From the NCBI GenBank assembly GCA_033239125.1, contig BSWB01000001.1, forward strand, positions 6,832,501 through 6,896,500: a DNA stretch of 64,000 bases, read 5' to 3'. Positions within the stretch are counted from its first letter, which is position 1. Every line of letters starts with the position of its first letter. Of this stretch, positions 46,161-59,399 are shown piece by piece. This DNA is from Fagopyrum homotropicum. Lineage: Eukaryota; Streptophyta; Magnoliopsida; Caryophyllales; Polygonaceae. A program made the position numbers and the translations under genes. Under the pieces are notes generated by a model, which ran no database searches, was not told the DNA's origin, and was given only the letters and a program-made list of their open reading frames with translations.

Positions 46161-47874
46161 TGTTCGCCACTTAGCGTGCGTGCAAATAAGCTTTAAATTT
46201 ATAAAACTAGAATCAAGCAAGCGAACCCGCAGTGTACGGATCGATATAGTTAAGCAAGAATTCCAGAGTATCGAACACAGGGATTTGGGGGGTTAAATCC
46301 AATTATAGGTTATCAAGCGAGTAAATGTAAGAGCTTTTCGAATTATTGGGAAAACAACAATCCTAAAGATCCAGGAATCCAGTTGTGGCAATCGATTCAA
46401 GATGTACTAATGATATAAGGACAGAGTTAAGATATGCAAAGGTATGCTAATGTAAGGTAATCGTACGGTGAAATTCCAAAAACCTTATATGACTCACCTA
46501 CAAGACACTCTCTATAAAGGTTGTTGAGGCTTCAATATAGAAAGATTCTAAAGATAAGGATTAATATCAAATACCCAAACTTGTAATCCAAGGATCAAGA
46601 CTAACTAAACCGATTAAGGTTGTAACACTCACAATCGAGGTAGAGGTTGTTGAGGCTTCACTACCACCTAGAAAAGGCAAGCCAAGACTAAGTTAAAGCA
46701 AATCTTTAACTTTGGATTAAATTAAAAGCAAGTTCGTAACTTAACACAGAATTACGGGTAGTTCTTGAGTTCCACGGCCATGGAAGCTCAAGAACAGACC
46801 GTGGATTAGGGTTGTCGTCGATTCTCTCTAACTCTCAGGGTCCAATCTATTTACGATCGATCTATCATCATCTAAGCCACAACTATCAACCCTTCACCTT
46901 AGAATTGTTAAGGGTTTTTAGCCAATAACAGTCATATTGATATCAAATTCAATATTAAAGATGATGAAAGATGAAAACTTCCGAAAACCTTCAATAACTT
47001 TCAAATCAATCTCAAAGTCACAATCAAAAACTATAATCGTCACTAGATTCGGAATAACACAAACAAACACAAATCTTAGATAAGAAGGAAGAACGGGATG
47101 TCAATCCGTCTCCTAAATCAAACCTAAGCAAGAAGCGAAATCCTCTTGCGAATAATCTTCCGAATCTTCGATCTTCCGTCAATCCGGAAATCCCAATGAC
47201 AAAGCGCAAAAATCTCCCAAACACAATCTCCGCCAAATGCGAAATTAGGGCAATTCCAAGCGCAAGCGTAAGATGCGTCTATGCGTAAGTGAAGGTGACG
47301 GAATCTCCCTTCGTCCGTCCTTTTATAGTGTAAGATAAAATATCGGCCCGGCCCAATTGCGTCGGAGATTGTGTTTTAAAGTGTGGCGAAAAAGATCGCC
47401 AAGATCACGGTCATGGAAGGGTTCCACGGCCGTAATTTAGAGCGTGGAAATTAACACGGTTTGACACAACTCCTCCACGGCCGTAGAAGTTGCTGGAATG
47501 AACCACGCTTCCCTTGCCATGGTTCCACGGCCGTGGACTTGAACGTGGAATGTAGTACGGCCGTATTTTAGAGCGTGGTTTAGGGCAAGAACGTGATTCT
47601 TCCTTAGCCTCGTGCATCCTTCAAGTTGGCACTTCCTTAGCTCCTAGGAATGCCCTCAATTCATGGACATGCTCAATCAACTCCATCCTTTCTCAATTCC
47701 GTTCGGAAATAGCTCTCAATTATCTATAATCAACATAAAGCTTGTGTAGATCTCTATATCGACATTATAGACAAACTAGCTCACAAATGCATCAATGCTC
47801 AATCAATGACTATCAATATGGATCAAATACACTTAGAAAACGTGCCTAAAATATCACAATATTTCATGCTAACA
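46161..47874 (-). repeat. 5' LTR of the Athila-like element
   Basis: It has the same length and ends as the 3' LTR. About 13 substitutions and no indels separate the two by eye. Confidence 0.9.
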
Positions 47875-48218
47875 CCTTTATGTTAATCTTTTAGCAGTGT
47901 AGATCATTAAACATTCAATTAGAAGCATAATGTCAAGTCTTTGTATCGTAGAAGTTACAAGGTAATTTAGCTATTTTAATTCATTAACTTTTTTAAACGG
48001 TATAATTATCTCCCGATTAAGGAGATAATGCATGGCGCCGTTTTGGAGTGTACGCAAAGTGCATACAGCTTTCAGTTGAATATGCTTACAAAATTTGTTT
48101 TCACCTCATGTTTTATATACACTGTCAGTAAAAGATATAATAAATGAAACTTATCTTAATTGTTCGTCGCTTTCCATCTATATCTTGAATGAAAAGTATA
48201 ATCGAATATATATTTTAA

Positions 48219-48265
48219 TTGGTTCACGTAAGCTAAACGACGTCCGCATCTTCCAGTTATAAATA
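48219..48265 (+). promoter_or_regulatory. Core promoter of SAHH-like copy 3
   Basis: TATAAATA (48258-48265) and the ACGT cores CACGTA (48225-48230) and GACGTC (48239-48244) are kept. The Athila-like element ends about 345 bp upstream. The leader is 21 bp longer than in copy 2, mostly through a duplicated CAACTACA word. Confidence 0.65.
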
Positions 48266-48349
48266 CCATCCAATACAACAATTCTTACTCACACTACTCA
48301 CTTACAATCAACTACAAGCACGCAACTACAAAACACAATCATATCGAAG

Positions 48350-49992
48350 ATGAGTGCTAGCTCAATAATCACAACAATCGTCGGAAAGATGATCCTTACA
48401 ACTGAAAGGATGACTTGCGGTCGGGAATACAAGGTGCGGGACATATCTCAAGCTGACTTTGGTCGGCTGCAGATCCAGCTGGCCGAGTCGGAGATGTCGG
48501 GCCTCATGGCTTGCCGTTCGGAGTTCGGACCCTCGCAGCCTCTACGTGGCACTAAGATCACCGGTTGCCTCCACCTGACCGCCCCCACAGCAGTGCTTGT
48601 GGAGACCCTCACAGCCCTCGGAGCCAGCGTGAGGTGGTGCTCATCCGACGCATTCTCGACCGAGGATCACGTTGCTGCTGCCGTTGCCCGCGATTCAGCT
48701 GCCGTCTTCGCATGGAAAGGTCAATCATCCCAGATACATACCTTTATAATTAGTATATACTAATCTTCTTATTGTCAATTGGTTTTAGATATGCGAATGG
48801 TTTATATATAGGAATATTGGTGGTCAATGGACAAGGCACTAGACTGGGGCTTGCAAGGTGGACCCGACTTTCTAATTGATGACGCCGGAGATGCAACTCT
48901 ATTCATCCACGAGGGAGTGAGGGCTGAAGAGGAACCGCAGAGGTGCGAGAAGTTGCTTGCGGATCCTCTACTACTAGAAGCGGTAAGAGGTGCCGTCAAG
49001 GCAAACCCAAGAAGGTTTAGTAAGACCAAAGAACGAGTGGTTGGCGTATCGATTCAGACTAGCAGCGGCATTAGGAGGCTTCTACGGTTGCAGAATGATG
49101 GTACACTTTTGTTCCCTGCTATCAATGTCAGTGGTGCTTCCGCAACCACTAGCCAGGTACGGGGTGTAAATGATCGATGATATATTCAGACAAAATATCA
49201 TTTACCTATACTAATTTTCTTAATTTTCTCATTAATTGTGTCTAGCTTGATGATATCCATGGAGTGCAGCAGTCGACGCTTGACGGCCTCATGAGAGCCC
49301 TTGATCATGTCACTCTTGTGGGTAAAGTTGCGGTGGTTGTTGGCTATGGAAATGTCGGAAAGGGTTGTGCGATGGGCCTTAAGGGTGTTGGTGCTCGCGT
49401 AATTGTGGCCGAGTCCAACCCTTTGCGCGCCTTACAAGCAATCATGGACGGGTTCAGTGTCCGTAACTTTGAGAGCGTTGTGTCGGAAGGCGACATTTTT
49501 ATTACCGCTACTGGGAGTAGAAACGTCGTCACGGTTCGACACATGCAGCGGATGAAGAACAATGTCGTTGTTGGAAACTTGGGCCAATTTGAGAACGAGA
49601 TCAACTTTGAAGGGCTTAGGAACTTTCCGGGTATCAAGAGAACCACAATCAAGCCGCTTCTTGTTGATAGATTTGTATTCCAAGAGTATTGTAACAAGAG
49701 CATCATCGTCCTTGCGGAGGGTAGGACGTTTAACTTTGCATCTGCACCTGGTCAGCCAAGCTTTGTAAGGTCTTTGTCCTTTACCACCCATGTGATGGCA
49801 ATACTTGAGATTTTGGTCGAGAGAAAGTCTTGCAAGTATCAGAGGAAATTGTACTTGCTTCCTAGGCAATTGGATGAGAAAGTTGCAAGGTTGCACCTTG
49901 CCCAAGTCGGAGCCGAACTAACCCGACTCACTAGTGAACAAGCGAGTTATGTCGTTTCCCCGGCTGTGGGTCTCTACAATCTCGACGGCTGA
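48350..49992 (+). pseudogene. SAHH-like protein, copy 3 (intron 1 donor lost)
   Basis: Exons corresponding to copy 4 are 48350-48733, 48812-49156 and 49246-49992, and all three remain open. The base after exon 1 reads CAG|ATACAT where copy 4 has CAG|GTACAT, so the donor GT is AT. Reading through intron 1 gives a stop after 137 codons. Several residues unchanged between copies 2 and 4 differ only here: Pro50 to Ser in EMSGLM, Asp363 to Asn in ENEINFEG, and Leu464 to Val in LAQVGAEL. The catalytic replacements and the short GLYNLDG end are as in the others. A cryptic donor could rescue it, but it is most likely a young pseudogene. Confidence 0.75.
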
Positions 49993-50027
49993 GGTTTAGT
50001 GAAAGTGTAGATATAAGGCCTAGCCAT

Positions 50028-50051
50028 AAGTCGTCCTCATACGTACGACTT
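50028..50051 (+). other. 3'-flank stem-loop of SAHH-like copy 3
   Basis: AAGTCGT and ACGACTT pair across a 10-base loop, followed by a T-run. The stem is one base pair longer than in the other copies. Confidence 0.5.
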
Positions 50052-51600
50052 TTTTCATTCGTTCTAATAAGAGCTAGGTTGAGAGCAATCTACACATTCT
50101 AATAATTAAGGATATGATGTGTGTAATCGACTTCGGTTATATATAATACAATCCATTTATCGACGAGTCATTTATAATTTTAACTATATATGTTACATTG
50201 ACTCATTTGTCGATCAAGCTTGACTTTGTGGAGGAAACCGTACAGGCCCGGCTAAATATATTTGGAAGCGCATACAATTACATTATAAAAAATTACAAGC
50301 ACATAACTTAAAGTATATACAATACACCCGAAAAAAATGATAGGATAGAGGCCTTAAATTTGAAACCAAAGAAAACTTTAGGAGTACCCTCATTACCAAT
50401 TTGGTTATTAGTAAATTAATATTAACACCATTTTTTTCATAATGATGCCAAAAAATCCAAGACCCTGTATATGAGAACAAGTGCAACCGCACAACTATAA
50501 CACCATCGCTGCAGTCTGCCATTCTACCACGATCATCAAGTGTGTAATAGCTTACGAGTGTCTTTTTCCTCGTTCTACTTTGGGGACTCTTCTAAAAAAA
50601 CCTTAATTTGAGACGTTGGTTTGAGGTGTGTATCTCATGTTAATGGCCAAAAACAAGACGACATGCTTTATTGTATATTTTAACCCATAAGATCCGATCT
50701 CTTCTTCGGTTTGTTAGCTTCCTTCTTGTTTTCAATTTATTTTGTATGAGAACATTATTAAGTACTCATTTAGTTTCTTTTTAAAAAGAAAAAAAAAGTA
50801 GTGATAAACAAATATTGACCGTTTGTTTGATTGCAACTGTGAAAAGTGAAAATATAACGAAAGAATTTATATTAATTTTATAAACTAATCATGACATAAA
50901 AGTAAATTAAGTTTATTTTTACTCTTGTTGTCAGAGTTACAATCTCATGGATACGATAACCCAATAAAAACACTTTTTTTCAATTCTAAACCTTGAAACA
51001 GAGCGTGAAAGTCAAAAGTTCGGTTTGAATATATTCTTAGGCATAAAAAAAATATAAAGACTGATTTTATTTGCACCGATAATTCTTCATGAAACAACAA
51101 GATTGAGCGTATTACGAGGGCGAATCCCAGGCACACCATTTATCTACCTCGCATTGCGACTGCGTCCGGGACATATATCTACCTCGCATTGCGAGTGCGT
51201 CCGGGACATATAAACCCTTGAAAATGCTTCCTTCAGACTTATGGTTGTTGCTCCAATGTGAATTTTTGCGTGTTTTTTGTACATGAGACACATTCTCAAT
51301 GAGCTTAAAGGACACGTTCTAATTGACATTTGGGGCACAATGCACCCGGGAGGCGGATATGTGCTAGAGCGAGTGAAATACGGTTTTGGATCCGGACAGA
51401 AATGACCAAAGTTGTTAGGATAAATAGCAATTCCGTACATAAAATGTCTGGGATGGAACTTGAGTAACCAACATGAGTCGGGTGACTTATGTTACAATCA
51501 TCTATTGTCGAGAGAGATGTATGTTACTATCATCATCCGAACCCGCACCCACTATGTCACCCGAATTATTCCGGTTTTCGTCCCTCTCTTTTGATTAGAT
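50052..51600. other. Intergenic segment specific to units 3 and 4
   Basis: No gene recognised. It is shared with about 62034-63640 and absent from units 1 and 2, where GST and copia fragments lie instead. It contains a 35-bp tandem pair at 51141-51210, built on CTACCTCGCATTGCG. Confidence 0.6.
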
Positions 51601-52121
51601 GTCGGGATATGTATCAGGTGAACCGGAAACTGAACCCGAACCAATTTGTCAATCTAATCCAAACCCAGTTTCTTAACTAACTTGAACTTCCGCAGCTTGC
51701 TAAAACGTTACCTAAACTCAACCTATTGGGCCCAAAATGATGATCCTATTAAGAAAAACAAAGGCCAAGGCACAAAAGAGCACAAGATTACAAACCATCA
51801 CCTGCAGAAAGACAGAACAAACACAATTCCATTTCCATTAGAAAGCAGTTTGCTAGAGAAGTTCCTCAACATAATTTTATATGATGATGATGATATAGGG
51901 GAAACTAATGGTAGCTCCCTTCTGCATTATAGCCTTATGTACATCTCCCTCCTTTAATGAAACACCCAAGCAGCAATTTCAGAAATGTAACAAGGCCGAT
52001 GTTTTACATACCAACTGCAGTTCTTTCTTTTACATAAGTCCACAAACACAAAGGGCTTAGTTCATGCACCTAAAATTCCTACCATGTGTTCTGGATTTCG
52101 GATTGCATAGAGCAAATTACC

Positions 52122-53922
52122 TTAGATGAATGAATCCAGGTATGTATAGTTCCTACGGCGTCCATACTCCAACAGGCTCCCATATGTACGGTCCCATACT
52201 CCTATGAAGAGAGTTTTTGTGTCGGGACTGAATGATATTCCTGATATCTCACCGAAGAAGTCAATCTCTTGCTCGGACTTGTAACCAGTTTTTGCATCAT
52301 ATATGTGAACGAAGTCTGCTGGCTCTGACATGGCCATGTGATGGCCATCAGATGAGTATCTAATGGACCGGATAGCTCCAAGATTACCCTTCAGCACAGC
52401 TACAGATTTCGAAGGGTTCCTTAAGTCCCAAATCCGACATGTTTTATCTTGATTGCCAGTAGCTACGGTGATGCCATAAGGATGCCAGGCGGAGCCAAAA
52501 GAGTAGTCCAAATGTCCACAAAGCGTCATATTTGTTTGCATGTGTCAGTTAATATTCGGGTCAGAGCTTTTCACTTGGTGCTTCTTCATTCTCGATTGAG
52601 ACCTTACCAACTGTGTTATTAACATTTAAGTGGAAAGTACCTTTCCATCTCTCGTGTCCACCAACAATCCATCTCGGTTGTCTCCAACAATCGCAAGAAG
52701 CTTTCCATCAGGACTCAAGGATGTGTGCTGCAAACGAATTACATGGGGAAATTTCTAATCAGCTGAATTTCAATACATAATTTTGCAACTTGAACCACAA
52801 GTGAAAAGCATATATAGAGTGTTAGATAGCATCCAATTCCATGTGCATAATAATGGTTAGAAAGCTCTAGTGACTACAAATGTGGATACCATGTATTGTT
52901 AAACTTGTGAGTATTCACTTTCAAACTAAATAGATAACTCCTGTCAAATTGCATCTGAGAACAAATGCCTCTAACACATTAATTTCAAAAATCCGGCAAC
53001 ACTTAAATTAAAATCCTTGAGGAGGGAAGAAGAAAACTTAGAAAAGGAAGAAGTAGAAGATAAATAATCTCATACGCGAACCAAAAAAGCAATGACTGGC
53101 ATGGAATAATCAAAATATGACGGACAAATGATGGAACGATGGAAGATCATCCCCAATATGGAAAAAGAGAAGAGAAACAGCATACATTGACTGGCCAAGG
53201 AAATTGAAATTGCCTAGTGAGTTGGAACTTCTCCATATCGAAGTTTCTAACACCGCAATCATTATTTGAGGCAGTAAAGTGGGTAGCACCACTGCAGAAG
53301 AACAAACACAGAAGAATATAAGTAAGACAATAATTACACAAATAGAGCTCAACACTCCCAATAAAACATTTTGATATCTACCTGGGAGCATCACAAATCT
53401 CAACTGCATTGGTGATAGCATTTTCATCATAGGTGGTCCTGGTACAGAAGCTCACTCCACGTCTTCCCAGCCTCTGCATATTTGTGACAAGTGCAAAATA
53501 TTAGCAAATAAATTTCACATCTTGACCGGAAAACAATTCTAATGTGCTTCCAGCCAGCCACACCAGTTAAATACAAAAAAAAAGTATATTTATCCTTCCA
53601 TTATCAACAAGTATGCTACCATTTGGTTCAAGAAGATAGAACAACAAATGCATTCGTAAAACAATGTAAGTTACAGTGAAACAAATAAAAAATAATTCGC
53701 AACCACAACAGAGTATGTAATCATAGATGTAAGAATCACAATGCTTCTCCAGTTGCCAACTTGTCTGTTGCCACCCATCAAAATTACATATGCACAGATA
53801 TTTCCACAAACCTTGCATATAATTTCATCTTGAAAACCACCAGCAGCCAGCAGATTATCTCTAACTGCAAGAGTGCTAACTTGAGTCTCTGTAAATCCTT
53901 CCAAAAGACTTCCAGGGTGTTT
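52122..53922 (-). pseudogene. WD40-repeat protein remnant, five 3' exons (unit 3)
   Basis: Minus-strand exons are 53922-53812, 53473-53382, 53291-53186, 52727-52641 and 52535-52122, in consistent phase. They cover EGFTETQVSTLAVRDNLLAA through GHLDYSFGSAWHPYG to LDSFI, the C-terminal half of the plant C2A9.03-like WD40 family. The 5' exons are missing because the truncated gypsy element (54279 onward) replaces them. The acceptor before the last exon reads ATGCAAAC where unit 2 has ATGCAGAC, so AG is lost. The empty site of the gag-only Athila element is visible near 53590. It cannot encode a complete protein. Confidence 0.75.
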
Positions 53923-54278
53923 CTGTAAAAATATATAAAATCAAGTATACACAGACACAAATTCATAAGCTAGAAAATGGAAGATTAGAAAAGGAAAAGG
54001 AAATAAAGCAATATCAATTATGTAAAGAATATCAAGAATATCAAGAAAAAGAAATAAATCAAGCAACAAAGATGTCTTAATTATCAAATCAAACAAACCA
54101 ATAATAGTGTCAATAATGTGTTCCAAAAAGGGACAAGAACAACTCACTAGCAATCCCCAAAAAAATCCTCACAATCTAACTCAATTTTCACCTTCTCTTT
54201 TTATAGAAGAAATTTAGGTCAAAGATATATTTTTATCTTTTGGGATGCGAACCGTCGACCTTGATCCAAGCCCAGTGG

Positions 54279-56271
54279 TGTAACACCCCAAATCCACGGG
54301 ACTTGGAGTGTCACATTGGGTTAGGATATCACAATGGATCGTGACCCTAGCCTGACAACAAGTTCACTAGATCTGACAACAAGGAACAGGTAGATTACAA
54401 CCAAATACATAAAAGCTGTATATGATACATCAAAAGAGTTTACAAACTCAAACCCGAGTACAAAACATCAAACCACAACACGCTATGAAACCATTAGCTA
54501 CAGCAATGAAAACCATGAAGGTAATAGCACAACCACACATCAACATCTCATACATACAATGCCACACACATTCATTAATTATCTTTCATTACGTTATTCC
54601 ATTACTAATTCAACTTCTTTTGTAACACGAGGAACCTAAAGAACCTCGTCCCTTTCCCCGTTAACACAGGGGTTTGCATTGGGGGTGATCGTCACTCGTC
54701 CCCCCCCCTGTGTTACTGGCTTCCAGGCACCTCCTCCTAACCAGCAGGCGGAGACCGGTGGTTACCGCCCGTTATAATACACTTCGGCCAAATAAATGTA
54801 ATAAATGGTAATCCTAGTCCGGTTTAGGTTATAAATGCACAATCATATGAACACACACAACCATCACAATCATACAATCCACAACTTCACGCTAAGTAAG
54901 TCCTATGGATTTACCTGATATACTCGTAACCTGTACCACGTCACAGCTTCCCCTTGGGAAAGTAATCAACGCCTGCAATAGCAAGGCAAACACAATCACA
55001 TACTGCAAAGGTTAGGAGCCACGTCTCACTAACCACAACCAACCTATATCTCAAATCTAAACCTCAGATCCTCAACACATTCATAAATGCCTAAGGCATA
55101 TCCTCAACATAACATCTCACCATACTCGTACACATACTAAACCTTAAAGTCATAACCGATATCCATAACATCATCATGATCCTCAACTCATTCTGACACC
55201 CAGCATGCATCTAATCAGTATTCTTCAATCTCAAATTTAAACCTAATTTAATTAAATTAAAATTTAATTAATTAATTAAATTTCACCAGAATAACGTTTT
55301 GTCCGCAGGGCATTTCTAAACCCACCTGTCATCAGATTTCATCAAACCCATAAAAACCATAATAATATAATGATCATAATGAAATTTCTAATTATCCATT
55401 TTGAAAAGTCTAAGGTCAATTTAGGCCAAATCGCAGTACGGGAAACGAATAAATTCATAACCTATTCGTTACTGACCCGATTGATGATCTGAAAGAAGAT
55501 TCGGAATCACAACGACGCAGGCTACGCATGTAAAACATCAAACTCACCGGAATCTGAGCGACGGAACTGTCCTGGTGACATATATGCTCGACCAAGTATT
55601 CATCTGCTCGGAAATACAGAAACTTGGTACCGATATGAAGAGAATGAAGAGAGGAATCCAGAAACTCAAACGGAATTGAAATCGGTTTAGAAACGGAGAG
55701 TAGATCTGAGTTTGAAGTTTTTGAGAAATCAGAGCTTTTACGAGGAAACGTGAAAGGAAATGAATTAATAAACGATTTTCCGCTATTTATAGTGAAGTCG
55801 ATAATTATCCTTTAACCGATCCAATGGCGGGTTGAACCCCCTTCTCCAAACTTCTCGAAATTGGAACAATAAATCTTGAATATTGTAGGGATAATTATTC
55901 CACAATTGTCTCGGAAAACGTGTATTCCTAAGCCGTCTTTCTTAGCCGTTAAGAAACGAAATAGCGACTCTTTTGACCGTTTTGCCTTTCCATGTTATTT
56001 CATATCTAGGACATGTCCGATGTCCTGATCATTTCTCTCAACTGCATTTTTATTAATTGGAGCTCCCAAATGCTCCAAATAATACCGGAGGGTAAAAATA
56101 ATTACCCTGGGGAAAAAGTGAAAATTTCACCATAAGCCCAAAATTACGCCACGAACATAACGGTGGGACTTATACTCAACACTTACGCAATCTTCGCGAG
56201 TTATATGTCAATTACTATCACTCATTAAGTTAATCAACATTAATTAGAATTCGGAAATACTAGCTATTGCA
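54279..56271 (-). repeat. 3' LTR of truncated chromovirus-like gypsy element (unit 3)
   Basis: It is a close duplicate of 29111-31204, starting TGTAACACCCC and ending AGCTATTGCA. The preceding sequence (AAGCCCAGTGG) is identical to unit 2, so both copies derive from one insertion event. It lacks about 105 bp between the CACAACA words. Confidence 0.75.
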
Positions 56272-56628
56272 AGTGGGCCAACTCGGTCGAGATGTATCAT
56301 TGTGTCCATCCGAGATAAGCAGTGATCTACGTGCATGAAATTGTATTTTCGTCTGAATCTCTCTTCTTTCTTTCATCATGGTTCTTGTTCTTCTCCTTGT
56401 CCTTCCTAATGCTCCTAAATGTAACTCCATAGCTTTCTTAGCTCTTTATGCTCCATTTCCAACCAACAAAATGTGGTGTAGACCTCGATTCTTGCAAAGT
56501 AACTGAATAATAACATAAACACTATAAATACATATACATGCAGAATTATGATGAGAAAACAACAAAATCATACCCGAAGTATAGACAATAACTCATGTTA
56601 TCATCTTTCTCAATAGACTGGTAAGTGG

Positions 56629-59375
56629 TCAGGCAATCACAAAGAACCCCTCCACAAACCTACGATAATATCCGGCTAAGCCAAGGAAGTTGTGTACTTC
56701 TTTGACGTTCGTCGGTGTCGTCGATGCTACTACAGAATCGATCTTTTTCGGATCAACCTTGATCCCCTCGGCGGAAACAATATGACCTAGAAAGGATACC
56801 TCTGACATCCAAAACTCGCACTTAGAGAACTTGGCATACAGTTCTCTATCTTGTAGAACTCGCAATACAATCTTCAAATGTCTTGCATGTTTCTCTCTAC
56901 TACGAGAGTACACCAGGATATCGTCTATGACGACCACCACAAACTAATCCAGGAAGTCGATGAATATGCCATTCATCAACTCCATAAAGAATCCGGGCGC
57001 ATTCGTGAGCCCGAATGTCATTACTACAAACTCGTAGTGACCATATCGAGTCCGAAATGCCGTCTTTTGCACATCTTGCTCTCTCACCCTCAACTGGTAA
57101 TATCTAGAACGCAAGTCAATCTTGGAAAACACAGTCGCTCCTTGAAGTTGATTCAACAAGTCATCAATACGGGGCAAAAAGATACTTGTTCTTGATGGTC
57201 ACCTTGTTCAGTTCTCTGTAGTCGATACACAGTCGCAACGATCCGTCCTTTTACCGCACGAAGAGGACAGGTGCACCCCACGGGGATACGCTAGGGTGTA
57301 TGAAGCCCTTCTCAGCCAACTCCTCAAGTTTCTTCTTCAACTCTAACGACTCGATAGGCGTCATACGATATGGGGCCTTCGAGATCGGTCTCGTCCCCGG
57401 CTTTAACTCTATTCCGAAATCCACGCTCCTCTGAGGCGGTAAACTGGACAGCTCGTCAAACACATATGTGAACTCACAAACCACATGGATGTCTTGCAAT
57501 GATGGACGCTCTCCTTCCTTCATGGTAAAACACCAGAAGGCCTCACAACTCTGCGCAATCAGCATTGCCGCTCGAACTGCACTGATAACCATACCCGTCT
57601 TTCCAAGGTTCCAACCTCAAAAAATCTCTATCTGACCCGACTCGGTAGAGACCGTCATGGTCCTCCTACCCACATCTAACACGGCACGATACCTATCCGT
57701 CCAATCCATACCCAAAATAACTTCTTCATGCACCAACGGCATGACAAAGAAGTCCACTAACAAACCACGATTACCTAAATATATAGGACAACCATGAACC
57801 TCTTGGGTACCTCTCACTTGACTCCCATCGCTTAACCCTATAATAAAGGGTCTCCCCTCTACCGTATCTAAGGTGAGTCTATCAACACATACATCATAAA
57901 TAAAGGAGTGTGTAGCTCCCGTATTAAACAAAACTCTAACAGGTAAACCAATAATCAAAATGGTACCTGTAGTAGTTGGTGCTGGCGGATCCTCAACGCT
58001 CCTCAACTCAAAAACTCGACCTCGAGCTCCTTGGTATTAGTAGTACCTCCATCACGACCTCTGCCTCTACTCGGTCCTAAATCAGAACCCTGAGTAGCAG
58101 GAAGATCTAAGACTATTTGTTGCCCTTGTATCTGATGTTGAGGCGGCCTCGGCTCACCTCTTATTGCACTAGCAGGGGAAGAACCCTGTTGTAACGAAGC
58201 CTTGCCTTGATGGCAATAGGTAGCTCGATGTATTGGTTGCCCACAAGAGAAGCACGTCACTGGTGCCCTCGGGCAATCAGATCGCATATGCTCAGGCTCT
58301 CCGCAGTTGAAGAATTACCGTCCTCTCTCAGAAGTCTGTGTAGACATTGGGTAACTCGAGCGGCCCTGAGTCTAGCATCGCCCGTACCCTAGTGTTCTTG
58401 CACTAGTCTGCCCCGTAAGTTGTCTCTTCTCAGACCTTCTTTTCTGAGAAGCCCTCCTCTGACTAGCCCGCTCACGCTTGTAAGCCGAGGCTTTGTCCTA
58501 ATAATCTATCAGGGACTCGTAGTGGAAACCCGCCATGTAAGAACGGGTACTCTCCCTCAGTCGGCGGGAGCACAGATACACGTGTTGATCCTCTAGAGAT
58601 GCAGCTGGACCAGTAGTGTCAGCTCCTCTTGGAATCGCCTGATCGCCTCAACGTTATGAACGTCCTCGAAACCAGCCTCCACAAAATCCTGCAGTTTCTC
58701 CCTCCTCGGTAAGGCAGGGTAGAAACGCTCTCTAATCAAGCTCCTCAACTAATTATAACTAGTCGCAGGGTCCTCCACTAGTGTTGAGCTAAATAGCAGA
58801 ATAGAGTATGTACTAATTCTATCCGTCTATCCTCTAGGCATCTAATAGACTCAAGAGCTAAGTCTACATGCTCAATCCACAGCTCGAAGTCCAAGCTCAC
58901 CTTTCCAACGAAAGGGGGTACTCCCATCTGGTGAAATGCCTTCAACCAGGAGTCCGGTCGTGGTCCTCTCAGCTTGTCTTGAGTCCTAGCAACCTCAGCA
59001 GCTCGTGCCGGTATAACAGGCACCTGAGTCGCTCCCTAGGACATATCAATTGATCTCACATGTGTTGGCAGATCCGGGGCACGTCTACCTGCCCTGGCAG
59101 CCTCCTCAACTCTGCGGATGTAAGCGCGGAACTCTGGTCCCCTCATTGAGACATGATATGAGTCATTTGACTGGACTCGTTGATATCTCTGTCTCACTGC
59201 CATTCCGTTCCTAGTCTTAGGAACGACGCTTGCAGCAACCTCCTCATGTACCTCCTCCGCTGCAAGCGGATCAACGATGGGAACTTGTCCCTAACCTATC
59301 ACTACTGGAGGAAGAGGGGGTATACCCCTATCTCGTCCTATTGCAGATGTCGCTCTAGTCCGATCCAATAGCGGT
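56629..59375 (-). pseudogene. Chromovirus-like gag-pol remnant (unit 3)
   Basis: This is the duplicate of the unit 2 remnant: Gag pieces, a zinc knuckle CFSCGQPIHRATYC near 58250, a protease with LFNTGATHSF near 57920 (Asp of DTGA replaced by Asn), and reverse transcriptase with VIDDILVYSRS near 56925. It retains an RT segment deleted in unit 2 (WGAPVLFVR, about 57251-57290). The Asp to Asn change would itself inactivate the protease. RNase H, integrase and the 5' LTR are missing exactly as in unit 2, and a stop lies in the Gag N-terminus. Confidence 0.75.
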
Positions 59376-59399
59376 ATACACGTATCTAACCGTATAAGG

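Larger units (their letters stand above)
34670..47874 (-). mobile_element. Near-full-length Athila-like Ty3/gypsy retrotransposon
   Basis: The 13,205-bp element is flanked by CCTTT duplications (34665-34669 and 47875-47879). In minus-strand order it has LTR, primer-binding site, gag-pol, a paired stem-loop, a leader, an extra ORF, a polypurine tract and LTR. Both LTRs are 1,714 bp and differ at about 13 positions by eye, implying a recent insertion. The only coding lesions I find are two in-frame stops in gag-pol and one in the extra ORF; there are no frameshifts. It inserted about 475 bp upstream of the SAHH-like copy 3 start codon. Confidence 0.9.

Noticed and set aside
48734..48811. Copy 3 intron 1 as a minor-class AT-AC intron.
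   Set aside because: It lacks the ATATCCTT donor consensus and ends in AG, and both sister copies have ordinary GT-AG introns. A point mutation is simpler.
50283..51440. Short open frames in the intergenic segment of units 3 and 4 as small genes.
   Set aside because: Frames are not preserved in length or phase between the two units, and the tandem 35-bp repeats account for part of them.
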